Positions 1 to 6,398 of a stretch of DNA of 16,146 nucleotides are shown piece by piece. The translations under genes were made by a program, and so were the position numbers. The DNA is from JBCBSZ01 sp039185015 (lineage in GTDB: Bacteria > Actinomycetota > Acidimicrobiia > Acidimicrobiales > Poriferisodalaceae): NCBI GenBank assembly GCA_039185015.1, contig JBCDAU010000068.1, forward strand, positions 1 through 16,146, written 5' to 3'. Positions within the stretch are counted from its first letter, which is position 1. Each line of letters begins with the position of its first letter. The notes under the pieces were generated by a model. That model was given only the letters and a program-made list of their open reading frames with translations. It had not been told where the DNA came from and searched no databases.

Positions 1-469
1 GACCCAACATCGCGTTCCGGTTCTTCGGATCACCACCGATGTTCACGATCCGCGCCGGACCACCCTGGGTCGTGTTCGCCGGAACCACCCACGCCTCGAA
101 CGTGAACTCACCCGACACCGCCACCGCCGTGTTGACCTTCGTGGCCGGGCCGCCCGAGGTGATCTCGGTGCTGCCGGTCACCTCCAACCCGTTCGCCGTC
201 CACGCGACGGCGACCGGATCCTCGATCGTCAGATCCAACGGCGCGCCGACACCGGAGCTGTCGCCAACCGTCGTTCCACTGCCCTCGGAGAAGTCATAGA
301 GCGCCAGCGGCGCGGGCGCGACCTGGGCACTCACCGGCTCGGCGTCCGCGACGACCGCGGCGACGGGCAACAGCGCGATCACCAACAACGTGGCGAGCAC
401 GCCACTGAACGACGTCGCCACCCAGGACTGAGACATGGATCGATCGATCCGCTTCGCCCGCGTCACCAC
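1..469 (-). CDS. Secreted LamG-like (concanavalin A-like lectin/glucanase fold) protein, N-terminal part
   Basis: The gene enters from the minus strand and runs off the left edge, so only about 156 residues are visible. I place the start at the GTG at 469 (or the adjacent GTG at 466) rather than the ATG at 436. The upstream start adds an n-region with Arg/Lys (TRAKRIDRS) in front of a hydrophobic stretch (VLATLLVIALLPVAAVVA), giving a normal Sec signal peptide; from the ATG the n-region has no positive charge. A GGGGG at 476-480 lies 6 nt before the GTG at 469. After a probable cleavage near VVA-DA or VSA-Q, the mature part begins ALYDFSEGSGTTV and continues with EFTFEAWVVPANTTQGGPAR. This phrasing is typical of LamG/concanavalin A-like domains of extracellular proteins that bind or process polysaccharide. 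The function cannot be refined without the rest of the protein. Confidence 0.72.
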   Translation of the reverse strand, partial: MVTRAKRIDRSMSQSWVATSFSGVLATLLVIALLPVAAVVADAEPVSAQVAPAPLALYDFSEGSGTTVGDSSGVGAPLDLTIEDPVAVAWTANGLEVTGSTEITSGGPATKVNTAVAVSGEFTFEAWVVPANTTQGGPARIVNIGGDPKNRNAMLG

Positions 470-712
470 CTACTACCCCCGCACTCGCCCGCCTTGTGTG
501 CGGCTCATCACTAGTAGCGGTCGTTGCATCGCTCAAGGCCCGCAATGGGCGTTCAGACGCTCACCTGGGGTGTGGACCCGCCGGTCGGCGTTCGCGGTCG
601 GTCGTGTGAACAGGGGTTTTGTGACGCCGTCGTCCATCGCCTGTTCGCCCGGTGGGCTCCCACAACACCCGCACAAAGGGGGCGCGCGTCGACGAGCTCG
701 CCCTCGGAACGT
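470..712. other. Intergenic region upstream of the LamG gene
   Basis: These 243 bp separate the end of the MBL-fold gene from the start of the LamG-like gene, both on the minus strand. I see no convincing gene. On the minus strand just past the MBL stop, a short stem (GGGCG with CGCCC, about 14-nt loop, around 680-702) is followed by CCTTTG and could be a weak terminator. The TTGAGC at about 530-535 (minus) is a possible -35, but no good -10 accompanies it. I do not recognise a known riboswitch. Confidence 0.35.
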
Positions 713-1627
713 TCAGCTGACGACGTGCCACCGATCGCCGTCGAAGGCGACCTGACCCCACCGTTGGAGGCGGGCCAGGTGCATCTCGGCGGTGCGCCGC
801 TCGACCGAGTCGGCGAACGTCAACTCGACGTGCGGCCGGTACACGAACCGGTGGGCGACCATCTCATCGAGCGTGCGCGGCTCGCTCAGGAACTCCAACA
901 TCGCAGCGTCCCGACGCGGGATCACGGACTCATACGCGTCCAGCATCGAGAGGAACGTCTCCCGGCCGTCGACGATGCCCTTCTGGTGGTAGGTCACGTA
1001 CCAGCGGGCGTCGAGCTCCCTGACGATCCTCAGGCTCTCGACGAACTGCTCCAGGTCGCTCCAGACGTCGCCGTAGTACGGACCGAATCCGGTCAGGTCG
1101 ATGTCGGCGAGGTAGACGATGCCGCCCGGCTCGATCACGAACCCGGCGTGCCCGCGCGTGTGGCCCGGCAGATGGATCGCCGTGACGGAGACTCCTCCAC
1201 CGAGATCGAACACGTGCCCGTCGCCGAATCCCTCCGCGTCGGGTCGGGCCGAGTAGTGGAACTCCGTGACGATCTCGTGCCGAAAGGCGGCGTCGGCATC
1301 GCCGTCCATGCCGTAGATGGCCATCAGACCGTCGAGGCTCTGCAGGGCGTGCACGTCGTCGTCGTGTGCCCAGACCCTCGAGCTGGGGTAGAGGTCGAGG
1401 GCGACGACGTGGTCCTCGTGTCCGTGTGAGCAGACGACGTGGTCGATCGGCACCGGCGACCCGCCGCGCTCGTGGACCGAGACCGAGGGGTCGATCAGGA
1501 CCGTGCGATCGGCGCCCTGGACGACCACCGAGTTGCCGGCCGGATACCGGCCGCCGTCGGTGCCCACCAGCACGGTCGTACCGCCGCCGAGATGCCGATC
1601 GGTCTCGAGGAAGGGATCGTCGCTCAC
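713..1627 (-). CDS. MBL-fold metallo-hydrolase with C-terminal winged-helix-like region
   Basis: A protein of 304 residues in the metallo-beta-lactamase fold, which usually binds two metal ions and hydrolyses esters, thioesters or similar bonds. The metal-binding motif SHGHEDH is present (H68, H70, D72, H73 from the chosen start). It is followed by LPGHTRGH (H156), YLADID (D175) and YVTYHQKG (H214), in the order expected for glyoxalase II-like members. The last ~60 residues (EPRTLDEMVAH to GQVAFDGDRWHVV) resemble the winged-helix tail found in many such hydrolases. The open frame extends far upstream, but that part runs through the divergent transporter gene and is Arg/Ser-rich shadow sequence. 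I chose GTG 1627 because TACCTT lies exactly 6 nt before it, as in a leaderless start; ATG 1750 is the alternative. The substrate is unknown. Confidence 0.88.
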   Translation of the reverse strand: MSDDPFLETDRHLGGGTTVLVGTDGGRYPAGNSVVVQGADRTVLIDPSVSVHERGGSPVPIDHVVCSHGHEDHVVALDLYPSSRVWAHDDDVHALQSLDGLMAIYGMDGDADAAFRHEIVTEFHYSARPDAEGFGDGHVFDLGGGVSVTAIHLPGHTRGHAGFVIEPGGIVYLADIDLTGFGPYYGDVWSDLEQFVESLRIVRELDARWYVTYHQKGIVDGRETFLSMLDAYESVIPRRDAAMLEFLSEPRTLDEMVAHRFVYRPHVELTFADSVERRTAEMHLARLQRWGQVAFDGDRWHVVS

Positions 1628-1633
1628 GATGCG

Positions 1634-1639
1634 AAGGTA
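1634..1639 (-). promoter_or_regulatory. Putative -10 element of a leaderless promoter for the MBL-fold gene
   Basis: TACCTT on the minus strand matches the TAnnnT core of actinobacterial -10 elements. Six bases separate it from the GTG at 1627, so transcription would begin at or next to the first base of that codon. There is no recognisable Shine-Dalgarno sequence before this GTG, which is consistent with a leaderless mRNA. No good -35 is visible. Confidence 0.4.
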
Positions 1640-1715
1640 GTGGGCGCCCGGGACCGGTACCGCTTCGCCCGCCGGTCCATTTCCCGCTCGTGTGGCCCAC
1701 CGGGTCGGTGTCACG

Positions 1716-2636
1716 ATGCGCTCGATGCCTCGAGCCGGTGAACGTTCCATCCTCACGACGAGCCGCGGCACGCACGCCGCGGCGTTCGGTTCGCAGGAGT
1801 GGGTGATCTTCCTCGGCCTCTCGACGGTCTGGGGCGCGTCCTTCCTCCTGATGGCCGAGGGCCTCGAAGCGTTCGAACCGGGGCTGGTGACCTTCCTCCG
1901 GGTGGGACTCGGGGCGCTGACGATCGCGCTGATCCCCGCCGCACGGCGCCCGATCGACCGTGAGGACTGGCCCAGGGTCCTCGTGCTCGGCGCGCTCTGG
2001 CTGGCCCTCCCCTTCACGTTCTTCCCGATCGCCCAGCAATGGATCGACTCGGCGGTCGCCGGGATGCTCAACGGGGCGATGCCGATCTGGACGGCCGTGG
2101 TCACCTTCCTCCTGCTGCGCGAGCCGCCGGGACGCAATCAGCTCGTCGGACTCGTCGTCGGATTCGCCGGCATCCTCGCCATCGGCCTGCCGAGCATCGG
2201 TGAGTCAGACACCGCGGCGATCGGCGTCGTGCTCGTCGTGTTGGCAACGCTCTGCTACGCCATCTCGGCGAACATCGCCGCTCCGCTCCAGCAGAAGTAC
2301 GGTGCCGTCCCGATCGCTGCCCGAGCTCAATGGGTGGCCGCGGTGCTGACCCTGCCCTACGGTCTCGCCAGCGTGCCCGGGAGCTCGTGGGCGTGGAGCT
2401 CGTTCCTGTCGATGGCGGCCGTCGGGGTGATCGGCACCGGCATCGCCTTCGTCGCGATGAACGAGCTCGTCGGCAGGGTCGGCCCCACCCGGGCGTCGAT
2501 GATCACCTACGTCATCCCCGTGATCTCTCTCGCCCTCGGCGTCGCGCTGCGCGACGAGGAGATCGCCGCGCTCGCCGTCGTCGGGTGCGGCCTGGTGATC
2601 ACCGGCGCCGTGTTGGCCTCACGGCGAGAGCGCTGA
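1716..2636 (+). CDS. EamA/DMT-family membrane transporter
   Basis: About 306 residues with the two EamA repeats of the drug/metabolite transporter superfamily: roughly ten membrane segments, a cytoplasmic N-terminus, and exporters of metabolites or amino acids as the commonest known members. The first repeat starts at WVIFLGLSTVWGASFLLMAEGL, including the conserved W-G-x-x-F/S element, and contains MLNGAMPIWTAVVTFLLLREPP. The second begins near AIGVVLVVLATLCYAISANIAAPL and ends with TRASMITYVIPVISLALGVALRDEE, the typical closing motif of EamA proteins. The frame is open from a GTG at 1692, and ATGs at 1716 and 1725 are both possible starts. None has a clear ribosome-binding site, so the N-terminus is uncertain by about ten residues. 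It diverges from the MBL-fold gene. The substrate cannot be read from the sequence. Confidence 0.88.
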   Translation: MRSMPRAGERSILTTSRGTHAAAFGSQEWVIFLGLSTVWGASFLLMAEGLEAFEPGLVTFLRVGLGALTIALIPAARRPIDREDWPRVLVLGALWLALPFTFFPIAQQWIDSAVAGMLNGAMPIWTAVVTFLLLREPPGRNQLVGLVVGFAGILAIGLPSIGESDTAAIGVVLVVLATLCYAISANIAAPLQQKYGAVPIAARAQWVAAVLTLPYGLASVPGSSWAWSSFLSMAAVGVIGTGIAFVAMNELVGRVGPTRASMITYVIPVISLALGVALRDEEIAALAVVGCGLVITGAVLASRRER

Positions 2637-2668
2637 CTGAGGCGGCCGACCAGCGCGAAGATCCCGCC

Positions 2669-2755
2669 ATGTCTCGCGCCGCGTACACCATCTGTCGCCC
2701 CACGCTCCCCGGTGAGCTGACGGAACCGGACCGCCACCGTCCGCGGACCGAATGA
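2669..2755 (+). CDS. Possible 28-residue leader ORF overlapping the TIR-propeller start
   Basis: A small ATG-initiated frame encodes 28 residues (MSRAAYTICRPTLPG...RPRTE). Its TGA overlaps the first ATG of the TIR gene as ATGA at 2752-2755, the layout associated with translational re-initiation. A weak GAAG lies 8 nt before the ATG. In DNA this GC-rich a frame of this size can arise by chance, so it is a candidate only. Confidence 0.2.
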   Translation: MSRAAYTICRPTLPGELTEPDRHRPRTE

Positions 2756-4239
2756 TGGCGGTCAGCCGAGCGGACGTCTTCGTCTCCTACGCGCACGAGG
2801 ACCGGGAGTTCGTCCAGCAGCTGGTCGATGCGCTCAGGGGACGCGGGCTCGAGTGCTGGCACGATGCGAGCCACCTCGGCCTCGGCGCCGTGCTGACCGA
2901 TGACATCCGTGAGGCGATCGAGAGCAGCTGGCACTTCGTCGTCGTGCTCTCCGAGGCCTCCTTGACGTCGGACTGGGTGGCGAAGGAGACAGCCGCTGCG
3001 CTCGAGCTCGGTCGCATCTCGGACCACGCGCCGCGGATCCTGCCCGTTCTGCTCGATCTGGAACCGGATGCGACGCAGGGAACAACCCTCTCCGATGTCG
3101 TCGGGGAGCGCCTCTGCTTCCCGTTCGATGGTGCGGCTGCGTTCGACGTCTCGTTCGAGCGCTTGTGGAGGGAGTTGTTGCACTCGCTCCGTCTGGAGGT
3201 CGGCGAGCGTGTCGCCGAGCACCGTCCGCTCTTCCGGGCCGGACCACTGGCCGCCTACGGCAACGGCTTCGCGCTCTCCCTGACCGGAGCGGAACCTGCG
3301 TGGTGCGGTGCGGCGGACGACGTCGTCTTCGTCCGCCACCTCGAGCTCCACCGGACCACGGCCCGAGGTCTGGCCTCGGAGATCGTCGACGAGTACGCCT
3401 TGCTGTCGGGCCCACTGTCCGGCGATGGCAGTGCTCGTCCGTCTCGGCTCCACCATCCACTCGTCGCTCCGGATGGCAGCTTCGTGGCGTTCTGGCAGAC
3501 CGCCGACAGCGACGAGTTCGTGATCACCAACGCCGAACTGATCGTCGTCGACCTGTCGACCGGTGACGAGGTGGCGCGGCGGGACTCCCAGACCCGGATC
3601 GCCGACGGGTACATCGACGGCGGGAAGATGGCCTGGTCGCCGACGGGACGACGGCTGGCGTACATCACGCCGAGCGGGCATCCCGCACTGCTCACTCCCG
3701 GGCTCGAGCAGGATCGAACGGCGACCGATCTCTCTGCGACCGAGACGGTGAGTTGGTCGCCGAACGGAGACCAACTCGTCTGCGCTCACGGGGGCGGCGG
3801 CGTACACACCATCCGGGTGCTCGGTCGTGAGCTCGAACAGGTCGGCGCCGACCGAGAGCTCACCGGATCACACGTTCGTTGGCTCGACGACGACGAGCTG
3901 CTGATGATCGGTGGAGGCGCGGGCCAGTACGAGCTGGCGACCATCGATCCCGGCACGATGAAGCGGCGACGCGTGCTGTCCCGGTCGGATGAGTACCGCT
4001 ACTTCGAGGTGGCCGCCGGCGGCAACGCGATCGCCTACTGGGAGCCCACCGACGACGGCACCGAGCTCCGCGTGCACGACCTCGAATCACACACCGTCCT
4101 CACGCTGGCCCGATGGGAGCACGGGACCGCCGAGCGGCGCGAGTACCCCCACCCGCTTCCCCCGCGCTGGCATCCGAGCGGACGACGTGTGCTGGTCGGC
4201 GTGGACGACCAGATGGTCGTGTTCGAGGTGCCCCTCTGA
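2752..4239 (+). CDS. TIR-domain / C-terminal beta-propeller fusion protein
   Basis: 495 residues in two parts. Residues 7 to about 145 are a TIR domain: it opens with DVFVSYAHEDREFV (beta-A and the first helix), continues with LRGRGLECWHD, and has FVVVLSEASLTSDWVAKE, where E79 occupies the position of the catalytic glutamate in NAD-cleaving TIR domains. From about 160 to the end is a beta-propeller-like region with recurring WD40/TolB-PD40-type blades: PLVAPDGSFVAFW (236-248), WSPTGRRLAYI (295-305), WSPNGDQLVCA (335-345), RWLDDDELLMIG (376-387), and RWHPSGRRVLVGV (472-484). No signal peptide or membrane segment is evident, so it is probably cytoplasmic. Family knowledge suggests the TIR acts as an NADase effector and the propeller as a sensor or scaffold; this is inference. 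It stands alone, 115 bp after the EamA gene and 8 bp before a convergent cupin gene. ATG 2755 is an alternative start. Confidence 0.9.
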   Translation: MMAVSRADVFVSYAHEDREFVQQLVDALRGRGLECWHDASHLGLGAVLTDDIREAIESSWHFVVVLSEASLTSDWVAKETAAALELGRISDHAPRILPVLLDLEPDATQGTTLSDVVGERLCFPFDGAAAFDVSFERLWRELLHSLRLEVGERVAEHRPLFRAGPLAAYGNGFALSLTGAEPAWCGAADDVVFVRHLELHRTTARGLASEIVDEYALLSGPLSGDGSARPSRLHHPLVAPDGSFVAFWQTADSDEFVITNAELIVVDLSTGDEVARRDSQTRIADGYIDGGKMAWSPTGRRLAYITPSGHPALLTPGLEQDRTATDLSATETVSWSPNGDQLVCAHGGGGVHTIRVLGRELEQVGADRELTGSHVRWLDDDELLMIGGGAGQYELATIDPGTMKRRRVLSRSDEYRYFEVAAGGNAIAYWEPTDDGTELRVHDLESHTVLTLARWEHGTAERREYPHPLPPRWHPSGRRVLVGVDDQMVVFEVPL

Positions 4240-4247
4240 GCCGCGAC

Positions 4248-4637
4248 TCAGGCGTCGGCGGTCGTCTCGACGCGTGGCTCCAGGTCGAGGAACCCGGTCG
4301 TGGTGTTCAGGATCGGGGGTGACTGGATCGAGATGAAGCGGCACCCCCGATCGGGCCCGGTGCTGACGCTGTGGAACTCACCCGTGCCGATCAGCACCCG
4401 GTCGCCGCTCCCGACCTCGTGCGGGACGTCGTCGACGAACACCGTGGCCTCGCCCTCGAGGAAGTAGAGGACGGTCTCGGCGAGGTTGTGGCGGTGCGTG
4501 CTGGACGCTCGGCCCGGCTCCATGCCGACCAGGTCGGCGCCGGTGCCGGCCTCGAGCTCGGTGCCCCTCGTGAGCTGCATCACCTGGAAGACGTCGTGGG
4601 TCTCGACCTCGAGGTCGCTGTCGATTCGATCGCTCAT
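4248..4637 (-). CDS. Small single-domain cupin protein
   Basis: 129 residues forming one cupin (RmlC-like) barrel. The first cupin motif reads ASSTHRHNLAETVLYFLEGEATV, with metal ligands H48, H50 and E54. The second contains GSGDRVLIGTGEFHSV with H89. The four-ligand set is complete, so it probably binds a divalent metal such as Fe, Mn or Ni. Cupins of this size act as small dioxygenases, isomerases or sensor-like binding proteins, and the sequence does not tell which. It lies 4 bp after the HisC-like gene on the same strand, so the two are very probably cotranscribed and may act on the same substrate. Its stop codon is 8 bp from that of the convergent TIR gene. Confidence 0.87.
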   Translation of the reverse strand: MSDRIDSDLEVETHDVFQVMQLTRGTELEAGTGADLVGMEPGRASSTHRHNLAETVLYFLEGEATVFVDDVPHEVGSGDRVLIGTGEFHSVSTGPDRGCRFISIQSPPILNTTTGFLDLEPRVETTADA

Positions 4638-4641
4638 GGGA

Positions 4642-5748
4642 TCACTGCCTCGCTGGGTCGTGGTGGCTGGGGAGGGGGCCGACCGCCTCGATGAGGGCGG
4701 CGACGGCTCGATCGTTCTGGTCGGTGGTGCCGATGGTGATGCGCAGGCCGTGACCGGCGATCGGCCGCGTGATCACGCCGCGCTGCTCCAGCTCGCGGGC
4801 CAGGAGCTCGGGTGCGTCGTGCTCGACGAAGACGAAGTTGGTCCGCGAGTCGGGGATCCGGAATCCACGGGCCGCGAGCGTCTCGGCGACGCGATGGCGC
4901 TCGTCGCAGATGACGGCGACGTGGTCCTTCAGCTCGGCTTCGGCGCGCAGCGACGTGATCGCTGCGTACTGCGCCACGGCGTTGACCGAGAAGGGCGGCG
5001 CGACCCGCCCGAGCGAGGCGCACACCTGAGGTGACCCGACGGCGTAGCCGACACGCAGACCGGCGAGGCCGTGGGCCTTCGAGAAGGTGCGCAGCACGAG
5101 CACGTGGGGATGCGCTCCGGCGATGGTGATGGCATCCACGGCATCGGGGTGATCGTTGAACTCGACGTACGCCTCGTCGATCACGAGGAGGCAGCGATCG
5201 GCGGTCGCCTCGATCAGTCGCTCGAGACCGACCCGACCGATGGCCGTGCCAGTGGGGTTGTTGGGTTCGGCGACGAACACGACCGAGGTCTGGTCGGTGA
5301 TGGCAGCCACCAGCTCGTCGATGTCGACCCGGTGGTCGATCAGCGGCACGGGCACGTAGCCCGCATCGAGCAGTCGGGCGACCACCGGGTACCCCTCGAA
5401 CGACGGGGCCGGGGCGATGACCTCCGAGTCGGGGCCGAGCCGCGAGTGGGCCAGTTGCCAGATGAGCGCGGCCGAACCGGCACCGACGACGATGCGCTCC
5501 GGCTCGATCCCGTGGAAGCGGGCGAGCTCGTCGAGCAGGGTCGCCGACCGCACCTCGGGGTAGCGGTGGACCTCGCCGATCACCTCGGCGAGACGGGCGG
5601 CGACCGACGGCAGGGGGCCGTTCGGCGACTCGTTGGCCGCGAGGGCGATGACGTCGTCGAGACCGAGCTCGGCGCGCACGGTCGCCGCGGTCCGGCCCGC
5701 CGCGTAGGCCGACCCGTCCTGCGCTGCGGGACGACCGGTCACCGTCAT
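4642..5748 (-). CDS. HisC-like PLP-dependent aminotransferase (class I/II fold)
   Basis: 368 residues, the usual length of histidinol-phosphate aminotransferase-like enzymes, which transfer an amino group using pyridoxal phosphate in the cytoplasm. Visible family marks in order: ALAANESPNGP (35-45), EPNNPTGT (161-168), VIDEAYVEF (189-197), RTFSKAHGLAGLRVGYAVG with the PLP lysine K224, and GLRITIGTTDQN near the C-terminus. The frame stays open for 250 codons upstream, but that part lies across the divergent MarR gene. The ATG at 5748 gives the normal N-terminus. No other histidine biosynthesis gene is nearby, and a cupin follows 4 bp later. It could therefore be a paralogue for an aromatic or other amino acid rather than the histidine-pathway enzyme. 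A palindrome 10 bp before the start suggests control by the divergent MarR protein. Confidence 0.88.
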   Translation of the reverse strand: MTVTGRPAAQDGSAYAAGRTAATVRAELGLDDVIALAANESPNGPLPSVAARLAEVIGEVHRYPEVRSATLLDELARFHGIEPERIVVGAGSAALIWQLAHSRLGPDSEVIAPAPSFEGYPVVARLLDAGYVPVPLIDHRVDIDELVAAITDQTSVVFVAEPNNPTGTAIGRVGLERLIEATADRCLLVIDEAYVEFNDHPDAVDAITIAGAHPHVLVLRTFSKAHGLAGLRVGYAVGSPQVCASLGRVAPPFSVNAVAQYAAITSLRAEAELKDHVAVICDERHRVAETLAARGFRIPDSRTNFVFVEHDAPELLARELEQRGVITRPIAGHGLRITIGTTDQNDRAVAALIEAVGPLPSHHDPARQ

Positions 5749-5758
5749 CGAAGGCTCG

Positions 5759-5778
5759 ATCCATTCATATGATTGGAT
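5759..5778. promoter_or_regulatory. 20-bp palindrome, putative MarR operator
   Basis: The half-sites ATCCATTCAT and ATGATTGGAT are reverse complements at 9 of 10 positions, giving a 20-bp palindrome centred on CATATG and symmetric at 18 of 20 bases. It is unusually AT-rich for this window. It lies 10 bp before the HisC-like start and upstream of the divergent marR gene, and contains a -10-like TATGAT (5768-5773, plus). MarR dimers typically bind palindromes of this size near their own promoter. Two further GAATGG half-site-like words occur at 5788-5793 and 5844-5849. Confidence 0.55.
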
Positions 5779-5931
5779 TCTACTGACGAATGGGCGCTTC
5801 GCAAGGAGCTGACTCGGACGCCATCGTGAAAGATGAACCACATGAATGGGGTGGACGCGGTCGCCGATCGGCCACTCGGGACGGCCCTGGCGGCGTCGGT
5901 AACCTGGGCCTCCGGCGGCCCGAGGACATCG

Positions 5932-6378
5932 ATGCGACAGTTGCCCTTCCTGGGCGAGTACCTCCCCTACCTGCTCCAGCGAGCCGACCACCTGCTCTCC
6001 CGTCGCTTCCACGCGGAGCTGCGATCGGCGGACATCGACGTCTCGGAGTGGCGTGTGCTCGCCGTGCTGCGGGACTGCTCGATCCTCCCGCTCAACCAAC
6101 TGGCCGACATCGCCATGCTCCCGCAGCCGACGACGTCGCACGCCGTGCGGCGGCTGGAAGACGACGGCCTCGTGAGCCGTGTCGAGAACGACCACGACCG
6201 TCGCGAGCGGCTGCTCGCGCTCACCATCGAGGGGGCGGCGCTCACCGAGCAGCTGACGCGATCGGCCAAGGCGACCGAGCAGGAGCTGCTCGACTCGCTC
6301 GAGGCGGCCGATGGTGATCTCGCTGTGCGGCTCCGCTCGCTGATCGACGACCTCGAGGCCAGGACGACGGCGTCCTGA
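5932..6378 (+). CDS. MarR-family transcriptional regulator
   Basis: 148 residues from the chosen start, the normal size for the family. It begins with the dimerisation helix region (LGEYLPYLLQRADHLLSRRFHAEL), then SEWRVLAVLRDCSILPLNQLADIAMLPQPTTSHAVRRLEDDGLVSR as the winged helix-turn-helix. The wing contains the diagnostic DHDRRERLLALTIEG, followed by C-terminal dimerisation helices. ATG 5932 is preceded by GAGG 6 nt upstream. The frame also has an ATG at 5833, which would add 33 residues not typical of the family. Proteins of this family usually repress divergent or downstream genes until a small, often phenolic, ligand binds. Its targets may be the divergent aminotransferase-cupin pair and its own downstream genes through the palindrome at 5759-5778. 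Confidence 0.9.
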   Translation: MRQLPFLGEYLPYLLQRADHLLSRRFHAELRSADIDVSEWRVLAVLRDCSILPLNQLADIAMLPQPTTSHAVRRLEDDGLVSRVENDHDRRERLLALTIEGAALTEQLTRSAKATEQELLDSLEAADGDLAVRLRSLIDDLEARTTAS

Positions 6379-6398
6379 CGCCGCCGACAGCGCTTCCG

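Noticed and set aside
434..450. GATCGATCGATC tetranucleotide run near the LamG start
   Set aside because: Only three GATC units, inside the coding region if GTG 469 is the start; not evidence of a functional site.
470..712. Possible riboswitch in front of the LamG gene
   Set aside because: I could not match conserved cores of c-di-GMP, c-di-AMP, cobalamin or other riboswitches, and only short weak stems are visible.
930..2039. 369-codon minus-strand frame and 301-codon plus-strand frame at 524-1429 over the MBL gene
   Set aside because: Arg-rich or composition-driven sequences with no motifs. The MBL motifs lie in another frame.
5761..5793. CCATTC-N21-GAATGG inverted repeat as a separate operator
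   Set aside because: The spacing is long and its left arm belongs to the better 20-bp palindrome at 5759-5778; the right part is noted there only as a half-site-like word.
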